This document shows, piece after piece, positions 27,757-37,403 of a stretch of DNA of 50,418 nucleotides. The notes beneath the pieces were generated by a model. That model worked only from the letters and a program-made list of their open reading frames with translations. It made no database searches and was not told where the DNA came from. Every line of letters starts with the position of its first letter. Position 1 is the first letter of the stretch. Position numbers and translations under genes: made by a program. This DNA comes from Candidatus Daviesbacteria bacterium RIFCSPHIGHO2_01_FULL_41_45 (GTDB lineage: Bacteria; Patescibacteriota; Microgenomatia; Daviesbacterales; UBA10151): the NCBI GenBank assembly GCA_001776975.1, contig MFCS01000001.1:1-50418 (forward strand), read 5' to 3'.

Positions 27757-28953
27757 AATAGTAAAGTACCATAACATAATAGCTGGGAAAAATAAGGAGT
27801 TAATAAATTGGCTACTAAAAATCAGTGATATTATAATTGCTAAAAAAACAGTTGCTGATATTGAATTGCTTTTCCACAAATCCCTAAACATCTTCCCCCA
27901 AAAAATAAGATAAACTATTATTCCCAGAACTCCTGTAGTAGATAACACAAATAAAAGAGATGAGTCAATTCCACTTCCAGCGTGTCCTCCCTCCGGTGAA
28001 CCTACCCCTGTTAGATAAAGTTCCTGTTGAGCAATCCTGATATTATTAAAGCCAACTCCCAATAGAGGATTAAATTTTACAATCTCCATCCCTTTCCACC
28101 AAGACTGAAATCTTAAACTTGCTGATGAATCTATTAAGAAGGCTCCCTTGAGTCTAGTTCGAAACTGTGGGACAGTCATTAATACTAGCACTGAAATTAG
28201 CGCCACCAATAATAGTCCTCTTATAGAGGACTTGGAGACCAGTAAACTTCTTGCTTGCCAAAATATTACCGCTAAAACAATAAACAAACTTAAATAAGCA
28301 GATCTCGACATGGTAAATAATACACCACTAACCAATAAGAGAAGAGAGACCCAATTATTACGATTCGGTCTTTTTAACAGCAAATATGTTACCAGGCCAA
28401 AAGTCATTACCAAAAATACTCCAAGAAAATTAGGATCTAAAAAAGTCGAGGTTAATCTACCTCGGTGTGGATCAAATCCAAAATCAGTCAAAAAAAATGG
28501 TGGATCCTCAAAATTGGGGTAAAAAACCAGTTGCATAAAACCCAAACCAGTAAGAATTATCCCTACGGAGATGAGTAGTTTAATTAAACTATCTCTGGAG
28601 ATTATATTTTGCTTTAACAAATTAAATACCACTACCATACTACTGCTGTATAAAATATACCTCACAAGATATGATCCACCTTTTACTATTTCCTGGATGG
28701 GGAAATATATTAGTGATAGTCCCAATGAAACTATTCCTATAATCCAAAAATAAACTACCCACTTAAAATTTTTGGGGATAAGTATTTTCTCTTTAGTAGT
28801 TACTTTCCAAACTATAAATAATACCAACGTGGTGGATAGTAAAATATCCATCAAAGTGATTGAGGTTGAGGAGCCTCCAAAAGGGAACCTTCCAAACTCA
28901 CCCAACAAAACCGCTAAAATTGTTCCCATAAAAAGAAATTTTATTAAGTTCAT
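27721..28953 (-). CDS. O-antigen ligase/polymerase family membrane protein
   Basis: Polytopic; FTMSRSAYLSLFIVL, NPLLGVGFNNIRIAQQE. Confidence 0.85.
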   Translation of the reverse strand: MNLIKFLFMGTILAVLLGEFGRFPFGGSSTSITLMDILLSTTLVLFIVWKVTTKEKILIPKNFKWVVYFWIIGIVSLGLSLIYFPIQEIVKGGSYLVRYILYSSSMVVVFNLLKQNIISRDSLIKLLISVGIILTGLGFMQLVFYPNFEDPPFFLTDFGFDPHRGRLTSTFLDPNFLGVFLVMTFGLVTYLLLKRPNRNNWVSLLLLVSGVLFTMSRSAYLSLFIVLAVIFWQARSLLVSKSSIRGLLLVALISVLVLMTVPQFRTRLKGAFLIDSSASLRFQSWWKGMEIVKFNPLLGVGFNNIRIAQQELYLTGVGSPEGGHAGSGIDSSLLFVLSTTGVLGIIVYLIFWGKMFRDLWKSNSISATVFLAIIISLIFSSQFINSLFFPAIMLWYFTILGLINESSGKL

Positions 28954-29937
28954 CTAAAACCCTTTTTGTAATAACCCAAACAGAGTTACTTTTTTAGGAA
29001 TAATATTATCAATTATATATTGAGTGGATACTCTTAAGGTTGCTTGGATATATCTTCTTTTTTTTAAAAGTAAAGATAGATGCATCAAAATATAAAATTC
29101 GGCTTTAATGGCCTCTGTAAAAAAACCTTTAGTAAACAAGTATCTTATGGTATTAACATTAACTAATATAATTTTTAACCAATTATAATCTTCCATCAAC
29201 AACTCTTTAGGGAAATTTTTAATAATCATTTGGGTCATATTTCTAAATTGTAAATATTCAGTAAAACCTCTATTTCGACCAGATGTAGCTTTATGAATAT
29301 GATAGATAATTGCCTTTGGCTCATACCAAGCCGTAAATCCTCTCAGTTGAGCCCGGAAACAGAGATCCACATCCTCAAAATAAGCAAAGAAGTCTTCGTC
29401 AAATAAACCTACTTCGTCAAAGAGTTTTCTTTTAAATAACCCCCCTCCCCCACTAACTAAAAAAACCTTTTTTGCTTGATTAAACTCTACTCCATCAAGT
29501 TTTCCCCAACCAATTGTATTAGCATGTCCAACTGCGTCAATATATCCCCCAGCTCCATCAATTATTTTGGGATTTGTCAAACTTAACATTTTAGCTGCTA
29601 CCATCCCACACTCTTGATGACCGCCCGCTGCCTTGACCAAATAACTGAGGCAGTTTTTATCCACCTTAGTGTCATTATTTAATAATAATATGTAAGCTCC
29701 GCTACTTGATTTTATTCCCAAATTTGCAGCTTTTGCATAACCGTAATTTCTGTCCAACTGAATAACCTTAACTGTTGGGTATTTTTGATTTAAAAAATCC
29801 CCGGTTCCATCAAGAGAACCATTATCTACGACAATAATCTCAAAGTCTTTATATGTCTGTTTTGTCAGTGAGGATAAACAAACTTTCAGTAAATTTAAAC
29901 CATCCCAACTAGGAATAACTACTGATAAATTAGGCAT
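28954..29937 (-). CDS. Glycosyltransferase family 2
   Basis: LSVVIPSWDGLNLLKVCLSSL…IIVVDNGSLDGT…LLLNNDTKV. Confidence 0.95.
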   Translation of the reverse strand: MPNLSVVIPSWDGLNLLKVCLSSLTKQTYKDFEIIVVDNGSLDGTGDFLNQKYPTVKVIQLDRNYGYAKAANLGIKSSSGAYILLLNNDTKVDKNCLSYLVKAAGGHQECGMVAAKMLSLTNPKIIDGAGGYIDAVGHANTIGWGKLDGVEFNQAKKVFLVSGGGGLFKRKLFDEVGLFDEDFFAYFEDVDLCFRAQLRGFTAWYEPKAIIYHIHKATSGRNRGFTEYLQFRNMTQMIIKNFPKELLMEDYNWLKIILVNVNTIRYLFTKGFFTEAIKAEFYILMHLSLLLKKRRYIQATLRVSTQYIIDNIIPKKVTLFGLLQKGF

Positions 29938-31165
29938 GTCTCAGCAATCTCTTGTAGAGCAGCAGGAAAAAGACTGTAAAAGATAGAATTTCGGAGGCTA
30001 CGGTTATCCAAGCAGCAGCGTATATCCCGTAAGTCGGTATCAATAGCAAATTAGCTATTACATTAAATCCCACTGTTAATAATGAAAGGATAATAACCGG
30101 TTTTAAAAACTTATCAGAGGTTAATAAAACCACAGCTGCCGGAACATGAATAAACATAAAGGGAATGGTTAGAGCTAAAATTTGAATAACCTGCACCGAG
30201 TCCTGGTACTCTGGTAAAAAATAAGTTATTAGATATGGCAATAAAAATATGTAGCCCAAGGTGATGATAATAGATAAGCCACCTAAAGCTTTAACCGAGG
30301 AGAGATAAATCTTTTTTACCTGGGAGTTATCTACTTCATGTAACCTGGATAAAACCGGGAAGGCTGCTGTGGCCACTGCTGAGGGAATAAACACCAACGC
30401 CTCTAAAAAACGATAGGCAGCACTATAAAGTCCTGTTTCATAAGATCCCCTCAGATATGAAAGCAATAACGTATCAACCTTAAAATAGATTAAACCCATC
30501 ACTCCTAGAATGCCATACGGTATAGATCCTAAGAAAATATTTTTTAAGTTATGAAATAAGCCATGTGTATATGGGAAATGGACACCGCTTTTTATCAGCA
30601 AATAACACATGATTATTGCGTAGAGTATCTCCGCCACTATCAGAGCCGACAGTGCCCCAGTCTCGCCGTAGCCATTATTTACAAAATAAAATCCCAAAGC
30701 TGTAGTTAATAAGGAAAGTAGTAAAACTCCCAGAGATGAGAGTTTAATTTTTTGAATAGCAATTAAGGCACCGTCAAAGGTCAAAGCTATGGCTTGAGGG
30801 ATAACTGCCAACATCGCCAACATGGAAAGATGGAGCCGGAAAGGATCTGGGTCAAAATTTCTCAGTAAAATTAACGCCCCGAAAAGAAGAATTAATACTA
30901 AAACTAACCTTAATAGTATCGTTGTGGTAAGTAATCTGTTTAGCTCATTGTGATCTTTTGCACCCTCTCTAATTAAATATCTGGATAACCCGATATCAGA
31001 AAACGAGGCAAACAGAGAAAAGTAGGCCAAGGCAACACTATAAAGACCAAAGCCATCCACCCCTAATTTTCCAGCTAAAAAAATGGTGTAGGCAAAAGAT
31101 ATACCCTTGATTATTGTCTGAGATAAGAGAATCCAGGCTGAATTTTTAAAAAGCGCTCCAATCAC
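29930..31165 (-). CDS. Polysaccharide biosynthesis flippase (Wzx/MATE-like)
   Basis: Polytopic; LGVDGFGLYSVALAYFSLFASFSDIGLSRYLIREGA. Confidence 0.9.
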   Translation of the reverse strand: MIGALFKNSAWILLSQTIIKGISFAYTIFLAGKLGVDGFGLYSVALAYFSLFASFSDIGLSRYLIREGAKDHNELNRLLTTTILLRLVLVLILLFGALILLRNFDPDPFRLHLSMLAMLAVIPQAIALTFDGALIAIQKIKLSSLGVLLLSLLTTALGFYFVNNGYGETGALSALIVAEILYAIIMCYLLIKSGVHFPYTHGLFHNLKNIFLGSIPYGILGVMGLIYFKVDTLLLSYLRGSYETGLYSAAYRFLEALVFIPSAVATAAFPVLSRLHEVDNSQVKKIYLSSVKALGGLSIIITLGYIFLLPYLITYFLPEYQDSVQVIQILALTIPFMFIHVPAAVVLLTSDKFLKPVIILSLLTVGFNVIANLLLIPTYGIYAAAWITVASEILSFTVFFLLLYKRLLRHA

Positions 31166-31209
31166 TTTATAAGTTTACCACAAGCTCTGGGTGGGCAGAA
31201 CCCAAAAGC

Positions 31210-31914
31210 CTATTTCTTAGAATTTACCTTTTCAGACCTCTCTTCAAACCTGGAAGCCAAATCCTTCAAAGTCCCTCTAGCCCAATCCTGTCCTCCTAAA
31301 CCAAAAGCTATCCCACCAGCTAAAGCCAACATCACCACAATACCAGTAAACAATATCCTCACCAAATCCGAGGCTACTCCCAGTTGATTCAATACCACTA
31401 AAACAGTAAAGAACACTACTGAATACCTGGCAATACTGGCTAGGGCTTGAGCTGAGTTGCTACCCAATCCCAAAGCAGCGTTGGAAACAATATCATGAAT
31501 TAAGTTGGCGATGGCAAAACCAATAAATCCCACCACTACTGCTACAAAAACATTTGGTAAAAAGAGTAGTACTTGATTTAGCACATCGGTAACCCGGGGT
31601 AATCCCCAAGCCTCCACCGCCGGTACTAAAAAGAGGATCACGATACTCCACCTCACAAGCTCAGCCAAAATCTCGGACCAAACTTTTCTAGCTCCAATCC
31701 GTTTACCAACTGTTAACCATCTCCCAAGTTGGGTAAACCACTCCTCAACTCTTAAAAAACCCAGCAGTTTTAAGACCACCTCCCTTAACCCAGTGGCTAT
31801 AAATAACCCTAATAATAAAACCACCAACCCTCCCAAAAATTGGGGAAGGTAATCTCCAACCTGAATTAGGGCATCAACAACCACACCTGTTACAGTTGTT
31901 CCTATTATATCCAT
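31210..31914 (-). CDS. Mechanosensitive channel-type TM-helix protein
   Basis: Polytopic; LFTGIVVMLALAGGIAFGLGGQDWARGTL. Confidence 0.75.
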   Translation of the reverse strand: MDIIGTTVTGVVVDALIQVGDYLPQFLGGLVVLLLGLFIATGLREVVLKLLGFLRVEEWFTQLGRWLTVGKRIGARKVWSEILAELVRWSIVILFLVPAVEAWGLPRVTDVLNQVLLFLPNVFVAVVVGFIGFAIANLIHDIVSNAALGLGSNSAQALASIARYSVVFFTVLVVLNQLGVASDLVRILFTGIVVMLALAGGIAFGLGGQDWARGTLKDLASRFEERSEKVNSKK

Positions 31915-31999
31915 TTATCTCACCCCCTCCGGGCAGAAAGATATTTACCATTAAGTAGTAACAACTAAGTTCAAAGATGTCAATGTGGTAAAATGGGCA

Positions 32000-32761
32000 T
32001 TAACGTTGGTCGTATGGGATATACTCATTTTTCTCTTTTTCATTAGATAATTGAACATGAACCGGTTTTCCAAATTGGGTATTTAATTCGAACCCAAACT
32101 CTGTCAATAACTCCAAGTTATTTGGGCCAAAGACATTTATCCTCCAGCAATTTTCCTTGTTTGGGAAAAAATATTTAAAGTTCAACTCCCCTATTACCCG
32201 AGCTGGAATTTTAATTAATTGAGGTTTTTTCCAAAATAAAAATCGTCTCATCTCAACCCTGGTAGATGGATCTCTATCCATAAAAATATAGTACCCATTA
32301 TCTTCCTCACCAGTAGTGCTATGTCGAGTTACATAATAATCTCCATAGACAGGTCCTCCTAAGGTGCCTGGAATTAAGCCATAATTTTTCATTATATCTC
32401 TGACACGTATTGAAAAAGGCCTCTCTGTTACCATAAAGGCTCTATTTCCTTCGGCACTATTTAATGTATGGGCTTTCTGCAACTGATCTTCCCAATACCT
32501 GATAAGAGAGCTGTCTCTTTCATCGCCAAATTGAGCTCTTATTCTACTAAGACCAGCCTCAATTTCTTCGGCGCTAAATCGATGGGCCAGATCAATTCTT
32601 GCTTTAGATGATGGCACTGGAATCAATTTACGCTGGGCATTATAAACTAATCCTAAAGCATCCCCCACGTCTTCCACAGCAACTGTAGGTACATGGGAAG
32701 AAGCACGGATCATCCGCTCTGTTAACGAGATCTCTCTCATTTCCTGACTGCCTTCGAACAT
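32000..32761 (-). CDS. Hypothetical protein
   Basis: ORF with TTGACA-17-TATAAT-6-ATG. Confidence 0.7.
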   Translation of the reverse strand: MFEGSQEMREISLTERMIRASSHVPTVAVEDVGDALGLVYNAQRKLIPVPSSKARIDLAHRFSAEEIEAGLSRIRAQFGDERDSSLIRYWEDQLQKAHTLNSAEGNRAFMVTERPFSIRVRDIMKNYGLIPGTLGGPVYGDYYVTRHSTTGEEDNGYYIFMDRDPSTRVEMRRFLFWKKPQLIKIPARVIGELNFKYFFPNKENCWRINVFGPNNLELLTEFGFELNTQFGKPVHVQLSNEKEKNEYIPYDQR

Positions 32762-32767
32762 CTCAGC

Positions 32768-32796
32768 ATTATAGGCTATAAATGATATACTGTCAA
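32768..32796 (-). promoter_or_regulatory. Consensus promoter, apparently leaderless
   Basis: TTGACA (32791-32796), 17-bp spacer, TATAAT (32768-32773), 6 nt to ATG. Confidence 0.8.
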
Positions 32797-32840
32797 TATA
32801 ATATATGTTTTCTAAGAAAACTGATAAAATACAATTTAGA

Positions 32841-32912
32841 GGCCAGTTAGCTCAGTGGTAGAGCGCTGCATTCACATTGCAGATGTCAGGGGTTCAAGTC
32901 CCTTACTGGCCA
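32841..32912 (+). tRNA. tRNA-Val (anticodon CAC)
   Basis: GGCCAGT/ACTGGCC; CTGCA-TTCACAT-TGCAG; AGGGG-TTCAAGT-CCCTT. Confidence 0.95.
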
Positions 32913-33007
32913 CTAATTTGTGAAAACAAAATCTGGAAAGACTGGGTAGATTGAGGTGTCGTCTGAAGATGAGTAAATATAATTACTACTTATGACAAGC
33001 AAGTAAC

Positions 33008-33937
33008 TTATTCCGATGCAACTTTTTTAACGTTATTCAATAATTCGATAAAGTCTTCAGGATTTTGATTTAGTTGAGTTGGAAGCAAAATATAATTATC
33101 TCTCCCAAAATCATTATCCATTTTAAACGGTAGTGGCAAGTTTACTCCTTTGTAACTTTTCGTTAAATCAGTAAAGTCTTTTTTGGACACAAACCCCCTA
33201 ATTTCAAACCAACCTAAATTACGTTCAAAGTCTATATTGTAAATCCCTAAACCTGCCTTAATAGCGTCGTATAAAAATTTATTTTCTATGTGTAGTTTTG
33301 CGAGTACAAACCATTCACCCTCCCATGTTGTTTCAACCTCTGGTACAGCCAACAGGTTTCCTGATGTAGATTTTACAGATATTTTGAAATTATCAGGTAT
33401 GCTTTTTTCTTTACCTTCAACAAGACACTTAACAAAGTCCCCCTCGTCTCTCTTGCGAGTTGTAATAGTAACTAATGCGAAATCAATAACCAACTCTAGG
33501 CCAATCATTTCGTAAGCATATTTCGCAAGACCCCATTCTACTAATTTTCCTTTAATTTCGTCTTCAATTTTACCCGTAAAGTTTCTGTTTTGTCTCATCG
33601 CAGCCCGCGCAGGCTTGAGCATAACGTCATCGTAGTTTTCCACAACACTTTTAACATCTTTATAAGTGATACTTACTGATTGTTTTTTCAGCCTTACAAT
33701 GTACTTAATAACATCACCTTTGCTTATTAGTAATCTCGAACCGCACCCTTTTACTTTTACAAAATTTAGTTCTGCTGGGACAATATGGCCATCTATTTCT
33801 CCGCTTTTTCTCCTAAAGTGAATCTGCTTTTCAGGTAAGGGTAAGCCCTGTTCAGCTAATTCAGTAAGAAGTTCGACAACTGTTAGATAATCGTTCCTAT
33901 TGTTTGATAGAGGAGCAACCGTTGTCTGATTTTTCAT
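33008..33937 (-). CDS. Putative restriction endonuclease partner of the adjacent C5 methyltransferase
   Basis: Operonic with MTase; PD-(D/E)XK-like DFALV…DEGDFVK…FKISVKSTSGNLLAVPEVE. Confidence 0.55.
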   Translation of the reverse strand: MKNQTTVAPLSNNRNDYLTVVELLTELAEQGLPLPEKQIHFRRKSGEIDGHIVPAELNFVKVKGCGSRLLISKGDVIKYIVRLKKQSVSITYKDVKSVVENYDDVMLKPARAAMRQNRNFTGKIEDEIKGKLVEWGLAKYAYEMIGLELVIDFALVTITTRKRDEGDFVKCLVEGKEKSIPDNFKISVKSTSGNLLAVPEVETTWEGEWFVLAKLHIENKFLYDAIKAGLGIYNIDFERNLGWFEIRGFVSKKDFTDLTKSYKGVNLPLPFKMDNDFGRDNYILLPTQLNQNPEDFIELLNNVKKVASE

Positions 33938-33942
33938 AACAA

Positions 33943-35034
33943 TTATAGAGATGGGAGTAACGGAAGCTGCTCCTCTAGTTCTAACCTCACATACTTTAGC
34001 ACATCTCCTGACAATGGTTTCAAATAAGATGATTCAATCTTTTTATAATCGTCATTAAATAGCTTCATTAACTCTTTTGCCACCTCTCTTACTCCCACGG
34101 GGGGTACTGCATTGCCTATTTGCTTTCTTACTTGGGCTATTGTACCCTCAAAAACAAAATCGTCAGGAAATCCAAATAATCTGGCTCTTTCTCTATTAGT
34201 TAGAGGTCTTGGTTCTTCGAAATGATAACCCCATGTTCCGCCACCTCCACCAGCAATAATTGTTTTGGAAGGCTTATTTCTGTCCAATCTTCTATAAACG
34301 TGACTAATCATCCCTTTGACATAGTAAGGACTATCTTTTGGAATACTCGTAAAGTTGCCACCTTCTGGTATCAAACTGATAATCTTTTTGGTTCTTTTCA
34401 TGATATTTATATGTTCATTGTTGTGGGGGGCTTTCTCAACATCTTTTAATGCTTGTCCAGCTGTTACATAGGTACTTTCATTATGTGTGGGTTTAGGTTT
34501 ATTAAACTCGTAATTAAGATCATTTCTTACACCTATAATTAGCACTCGTTCTCGTAATTGGGGAGCTCCATAATGAGCAAAATTAAATAAATTTACGTAT
34601 ATTCTATAACCAAGAGGTGTAACGTTTTGAAAATCTTTAACAATTTGTTTTATAGCCTGTCCTTTATTTACTGTTAATAACCCTTTAACATTTTCAGCAA
34701 CAAATACTTTTGGTTGTTTAGTACCCACCGCACGCACGAAGTGTTTATACAAATTTCCTCTATCTGTTCCAAGCCCACCACGCTTCCAAATCATTGAAAA
34801 GTCTTGGCATGGAAAACCACCAGTTATAACATCACAATTAGGGGTATTATTGAAATCCACATCCGTAATACTTCCTTCATAGATATGATTACCAAAGTTA
34901 CGCTTATAGGTTTCGCAGGCTTCGTGGAAGTTGTCATTCGCCCAAACAACTTCAAATCCTTCTTTGATAAATCCTAGATCTAACCCACCACACCCAGAAA
35001 AGAGAGAAAGTATTTTAGGTTTTTGTTTTGTCAT
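33943..35034 (-). CDS. DNA (cytosine-5-)-methyltransferase
   Basis: LFSGCGGLDLGF; GGFPCQDFS; VAENVKGL; QLRERV; RLFGFPDDF…QIGNAVPP. Confidence 0.97.
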   Translation of the reverse strand: MTKQKPKILSLFSGCGGLDLGFIKEGFEVVWANDNFHEACETYKRNFGNHIYEGSITDVDFNNTPNCDVITGGFPCQDFSMIWKRGGLGTDRGNLYKHFVRAVGTKQPKVFVAENVKGLLTVNKGQAIKQIVKDFQNVTPLGYRIYVNLFNFAHYGAPQLRERVLIIGVRNDLNYEFNKPKPTHNESTYVTAGQALKDVEKAPHNNEHINIMKRTKKIISLIPEGGNFTSIPKDSPYYVKGMISHVYRRLDRNKPSKTIIAGGGGGTWGYHFEEPRPLTNRERARLFGFPDDFVFEGTIAQVRKQIGNAVPPVGVREVAKELMKLFNDDYKKIESSYLKPLSGDVLKYVRLELEEQLPLLPSL

Positions 35035-35196
35035 TATTTAATTCTACTAAACTCAAACGGAATGCGCCATACATCTTACTGTATCATTCGTATACATTGC
35101 TTCAACAGCTGGTTTGTGTCTTTTTATCATTTTTTTCTATAATAAGGGAGTTGAGCATCGAAGTCCTCCGAAAATCCCAGGTTCTTTAATTTTTGA

Positions 35197-35260
35197 TATA
35201 ATCTGGTGAGACTTTCAAACACGGGGTTCCAAACCGTGGCTGAATTAGCCACGTCTCCCC
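35197..35260 (+). promoter_or_regulatory. lepB upstream structured region with TATAAT and mutually exclusive stem-loops
   Basis: TATAAT 35197-35202; CACGG(35220-35224)/CCGTG(35234-35238) versus CGTGGCT(35235-35241)/AGCCACG(35247-35253). Confidence 0.45.
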
Positions 35261-35295
35261 TTGCACTTATTCAAGTTTCTTTAGATAATACGTAA

Positions 35296-35880
35296 ATGGA
35301 TCAAACTTTTGAGGATCAGTCCTTTGGCTCTAAATTAAAATCAAACGTTATTGAGCTTATTGAGTTTGTAGCTATTATGGCAGCTATTTTGGTAGTAATT
35401 CGTTTTTTTGTGGCTGAACCCCATAAAGTCTCCGGCAGCTCGATGGTTCCCAACTTTCACGATAAAGATTATATTATTACCAATAAACTAGCTGTAAAAC
35501 TCGGAGAATTACAAAGAGGACAGGTAATTATTTTAACCAACCCCAGGAATAATGACCAAGTATTTATTAAAAGGATCATTGGGCTACCTGGAGAGAGAAT
35601 TAAACTACAAGATGGTTTAGTTTATCTTAATAATAAATCCTTGCAGGAGCCCTACCTAGCAACAGATTTAAAAACTCCCGGTGAATCTTTCTTACAAGAT
35701 GGTGAAGAGGTGGTGGTTCCAAACGGACAGTATTTTGTGATGGGAGACAACCGTGGTGCCTCCTCTGATTCCCGAGAGTTTGGACCAATTACTAAAGAGT
35801 TAATTATTGGTCAAGCCTTTTTTAGATACTGGCCCATTAACCAACTGGGGATAATTCCTATAGGGAAGTCTTCCAACTAA
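35296..35880 (+). CDS. lepB: Signal peptidase I
   Basis: SGSSMVPNFHDKDYIITNK; FIKRIIGLPGERI; GDNRGASSDSREFG. Confidence 0.97.
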   Translation: MDQTFEDQSFGSKLKSNVIELIEFVAIMAAILVVIRFFVAEPHKVSGSSMVPNFHDKDYIITNKLAVKLGELQRGQVIILTNPRNNDQVFIKRIIGLPGERIKLQDGLVYLNNKSLQEPYLATDLKTPGESFLQDGEEVVVPNGQYFVMGDNRGASSDSREFGPITKELIIGQAFFRYWPINQLGIIPIGKSSN

Positions 35881-36767
35881 CGATCTGAGGGAGCTTGGGT
35901 GAAATATGTTGTGATGGCTTCACAGATTTGACTTACCACCTCTTTGGTTTTTTCAGGATCTCCAGGAAGTTTAATCTGCAAATTAGCTTGAGAGGAGCTG
36001 AGAAAATACTTAACGGCTGGCTTACGGCTAGCCTCTCCGTTACCGTTAGAAGACATCAGAGTGGAAAAGGTACTGGTTAATCTTTGCTGAATATCATCAA
36101 CTTCTTCATTCACAATGTGCATCATCTTAGTAGGAGCAAATTTTGGTAGGACTCCATGATGAGACCTCATTTTTCTAACCAACTCCTCAGTAGCTCTAAC
36201 CGATAAACTCTTTTTTAAAACCTCCCGATACGCCTCAACAATTAAATGAGGATCCTCTAGGCCGGCCAAAGCCCTGACGTGACCTTCGGTGGTTTGACCA
36301 AGCATTAAAGCATCCTTTAGGGCATCAGGTAAAGTTAAGAGTCTGATAGTATTGGAGATATAAGCTGGTGATTTTCCAACCCTTTGAGCAATTTCAGCGT
36401 TAGTTAAGTTAAATTCATCCATTAGTCTTCTATAAGCCTGCGCTCTCTCTAGTGGATTTAAATCCTGTCTTTGAACGTTCTCCACAATCGCCATCTCCAA
36501 CATCCCCTGGGGAGTTGTTTCTTTAATGAGTACTGGAACTCTGGTTAATCCTGCTAACTTCGAGGCTCTCCAGCGCCTCTCACCAGCTATAATTTGATAA
36601 CCAGCCGGAGTTTTAGCCACCACAATCGGTTCCAATACTCCATGAGTTCTAATAGATTCTGCCAACTCGGCTAGTGATTCCGGTGTAATTAAACCTCGAG
36701 GTTGGAGAGGGTTGGCTTCCAGCAGGTTAATATCTAATTCAAATACCTTATCTGTGTTTGAGTCCAT
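35877..36767 (-). CDS. parB: ParB/RepB/Spo0J family partition protein
   Basis: NPLQPRGLITPESLAELAESIRTHGVLEPIVV…IIAGERRWRASKLAGL. Confidence 0.95.
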   Translation of the reverse strand: MDSNTDKVFELDINLLEANPLQPRGLITPESLAELAESIRTHGVLEPIVVAKTPAGYQIIAGERRWRASKLAGLTRVPVLIKETTPQGMLEMAIVENVQRQDLNPLERAQAYRRLMDEFNLTNAEIAQRVGKSPAYISNTIRLLTLPDALKDALMLGQTTEGHVRALAGLEDPHLIVEAYREVLKKSLSVRATEELVRKMRSHHGVLPKFAPTKMMHIVNEEVDDIQQRLTSTFSTLMSSNGNGEASRKPAVKYFLSSSQANLQIKLPGDPEKTKEVVSQICEAITTYFTQAPSDR

Positions 36768-37013
36768 TTATCTTACTTCCACTAACTGACGACCTTGCTT
36801 AGTGACAAATCTGACCTTCCCGGAAGTAATTGCATAAATTGTGTAGTCATTGCCTTTTTTTGTGCCCACTCCTGGGTAAAAATGTGACCCTTTTTGTCTG
36901 ATGACAATGTTTCCAGAGATAACGTTTTCCTCACCATATTTTTTGACGCCTAAGCGCTTAGATTGTGAATCTCTATTTGTACTGGCTGATCCGCCTGCTT
37001 TTTTATGTGCCAT
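36768..37013 (-). CDS. rpmA: 50S ribosomal protein L27
   Basis: AHKKAGGSASTNRDSQSKRLGVKKYGEE. Confidence 0.97.
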   Translation of the reverse strand: MAHKKAGGSASTNRDSQSKRLGVKKYGEENVISGNIVIRQKGSHFYPGVGTKKGNDYTIYAITSGKVRFVTKQGRQLVEVR

Positions 37014-37050
37014 ACAATTTATAGCATCTTACTCTCTGTGAAAAGACGTG

Positions 37051-37395
37051 TCAAGACTTTTTCACAGTCTTGGCCGATTCCTTTTTATTTACAGACTTAC
37101 TGACAGACAACTTAATTATACTCACGGTTCTTCTCTGTCCTTTTACCTTCCTATAATTAGCTTTGGCGTGAAATTTAGCAACTCTAACTTTTGCCAACTT
37201 TTTATCTCCCATGACCTCAAACTCCAGGGCTGAATTTAAATAAGGAGTCCCCACCTCAATTTTTTCACCATCCACCATCAACAAAACCTTATTAACACTT
37301 AGGCTCTTAATATCACCCAGATAATCTACTTCCAATGTTTGCTCCGGTTTAACGGTGTATTGCCTGCCAGATATCTCACAAACTGCGTATTGCAT
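37051..37395 (-). CDS. rplU: 50S ribosomal protein L21
   Basis: MQYAVCEISGRQYTVKPEQTLEVDYL; upstream of rpmA. Confidence 0.95.
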   Translation of the reverse strand: MQYAVCEISGRQYTVKPEQTLEVDYLGDIKSLSVNKVLLMVDGEKIEVGTPYLNSALEFEVMGDKKLAKVRVAKFHAKANYRKVKGQRRTVSIIKLSVSKSVNKKESAKTVKKS

Positions 37396-37403
37396 AGGGG
37401 AAA

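Noticed and set aside
33288-34449. Plus-strand ORFs 33288-33515 and 34222-34449
   Set aside because: Antisense to the putative endonuclease and methyltransferase.
32841-35295. Second tRNA-anchored insertion (RM system at tRNA-Val)
   Set aside because: No clear duplicate of the tRNA-Val 3' end was found beyond the RM genes.
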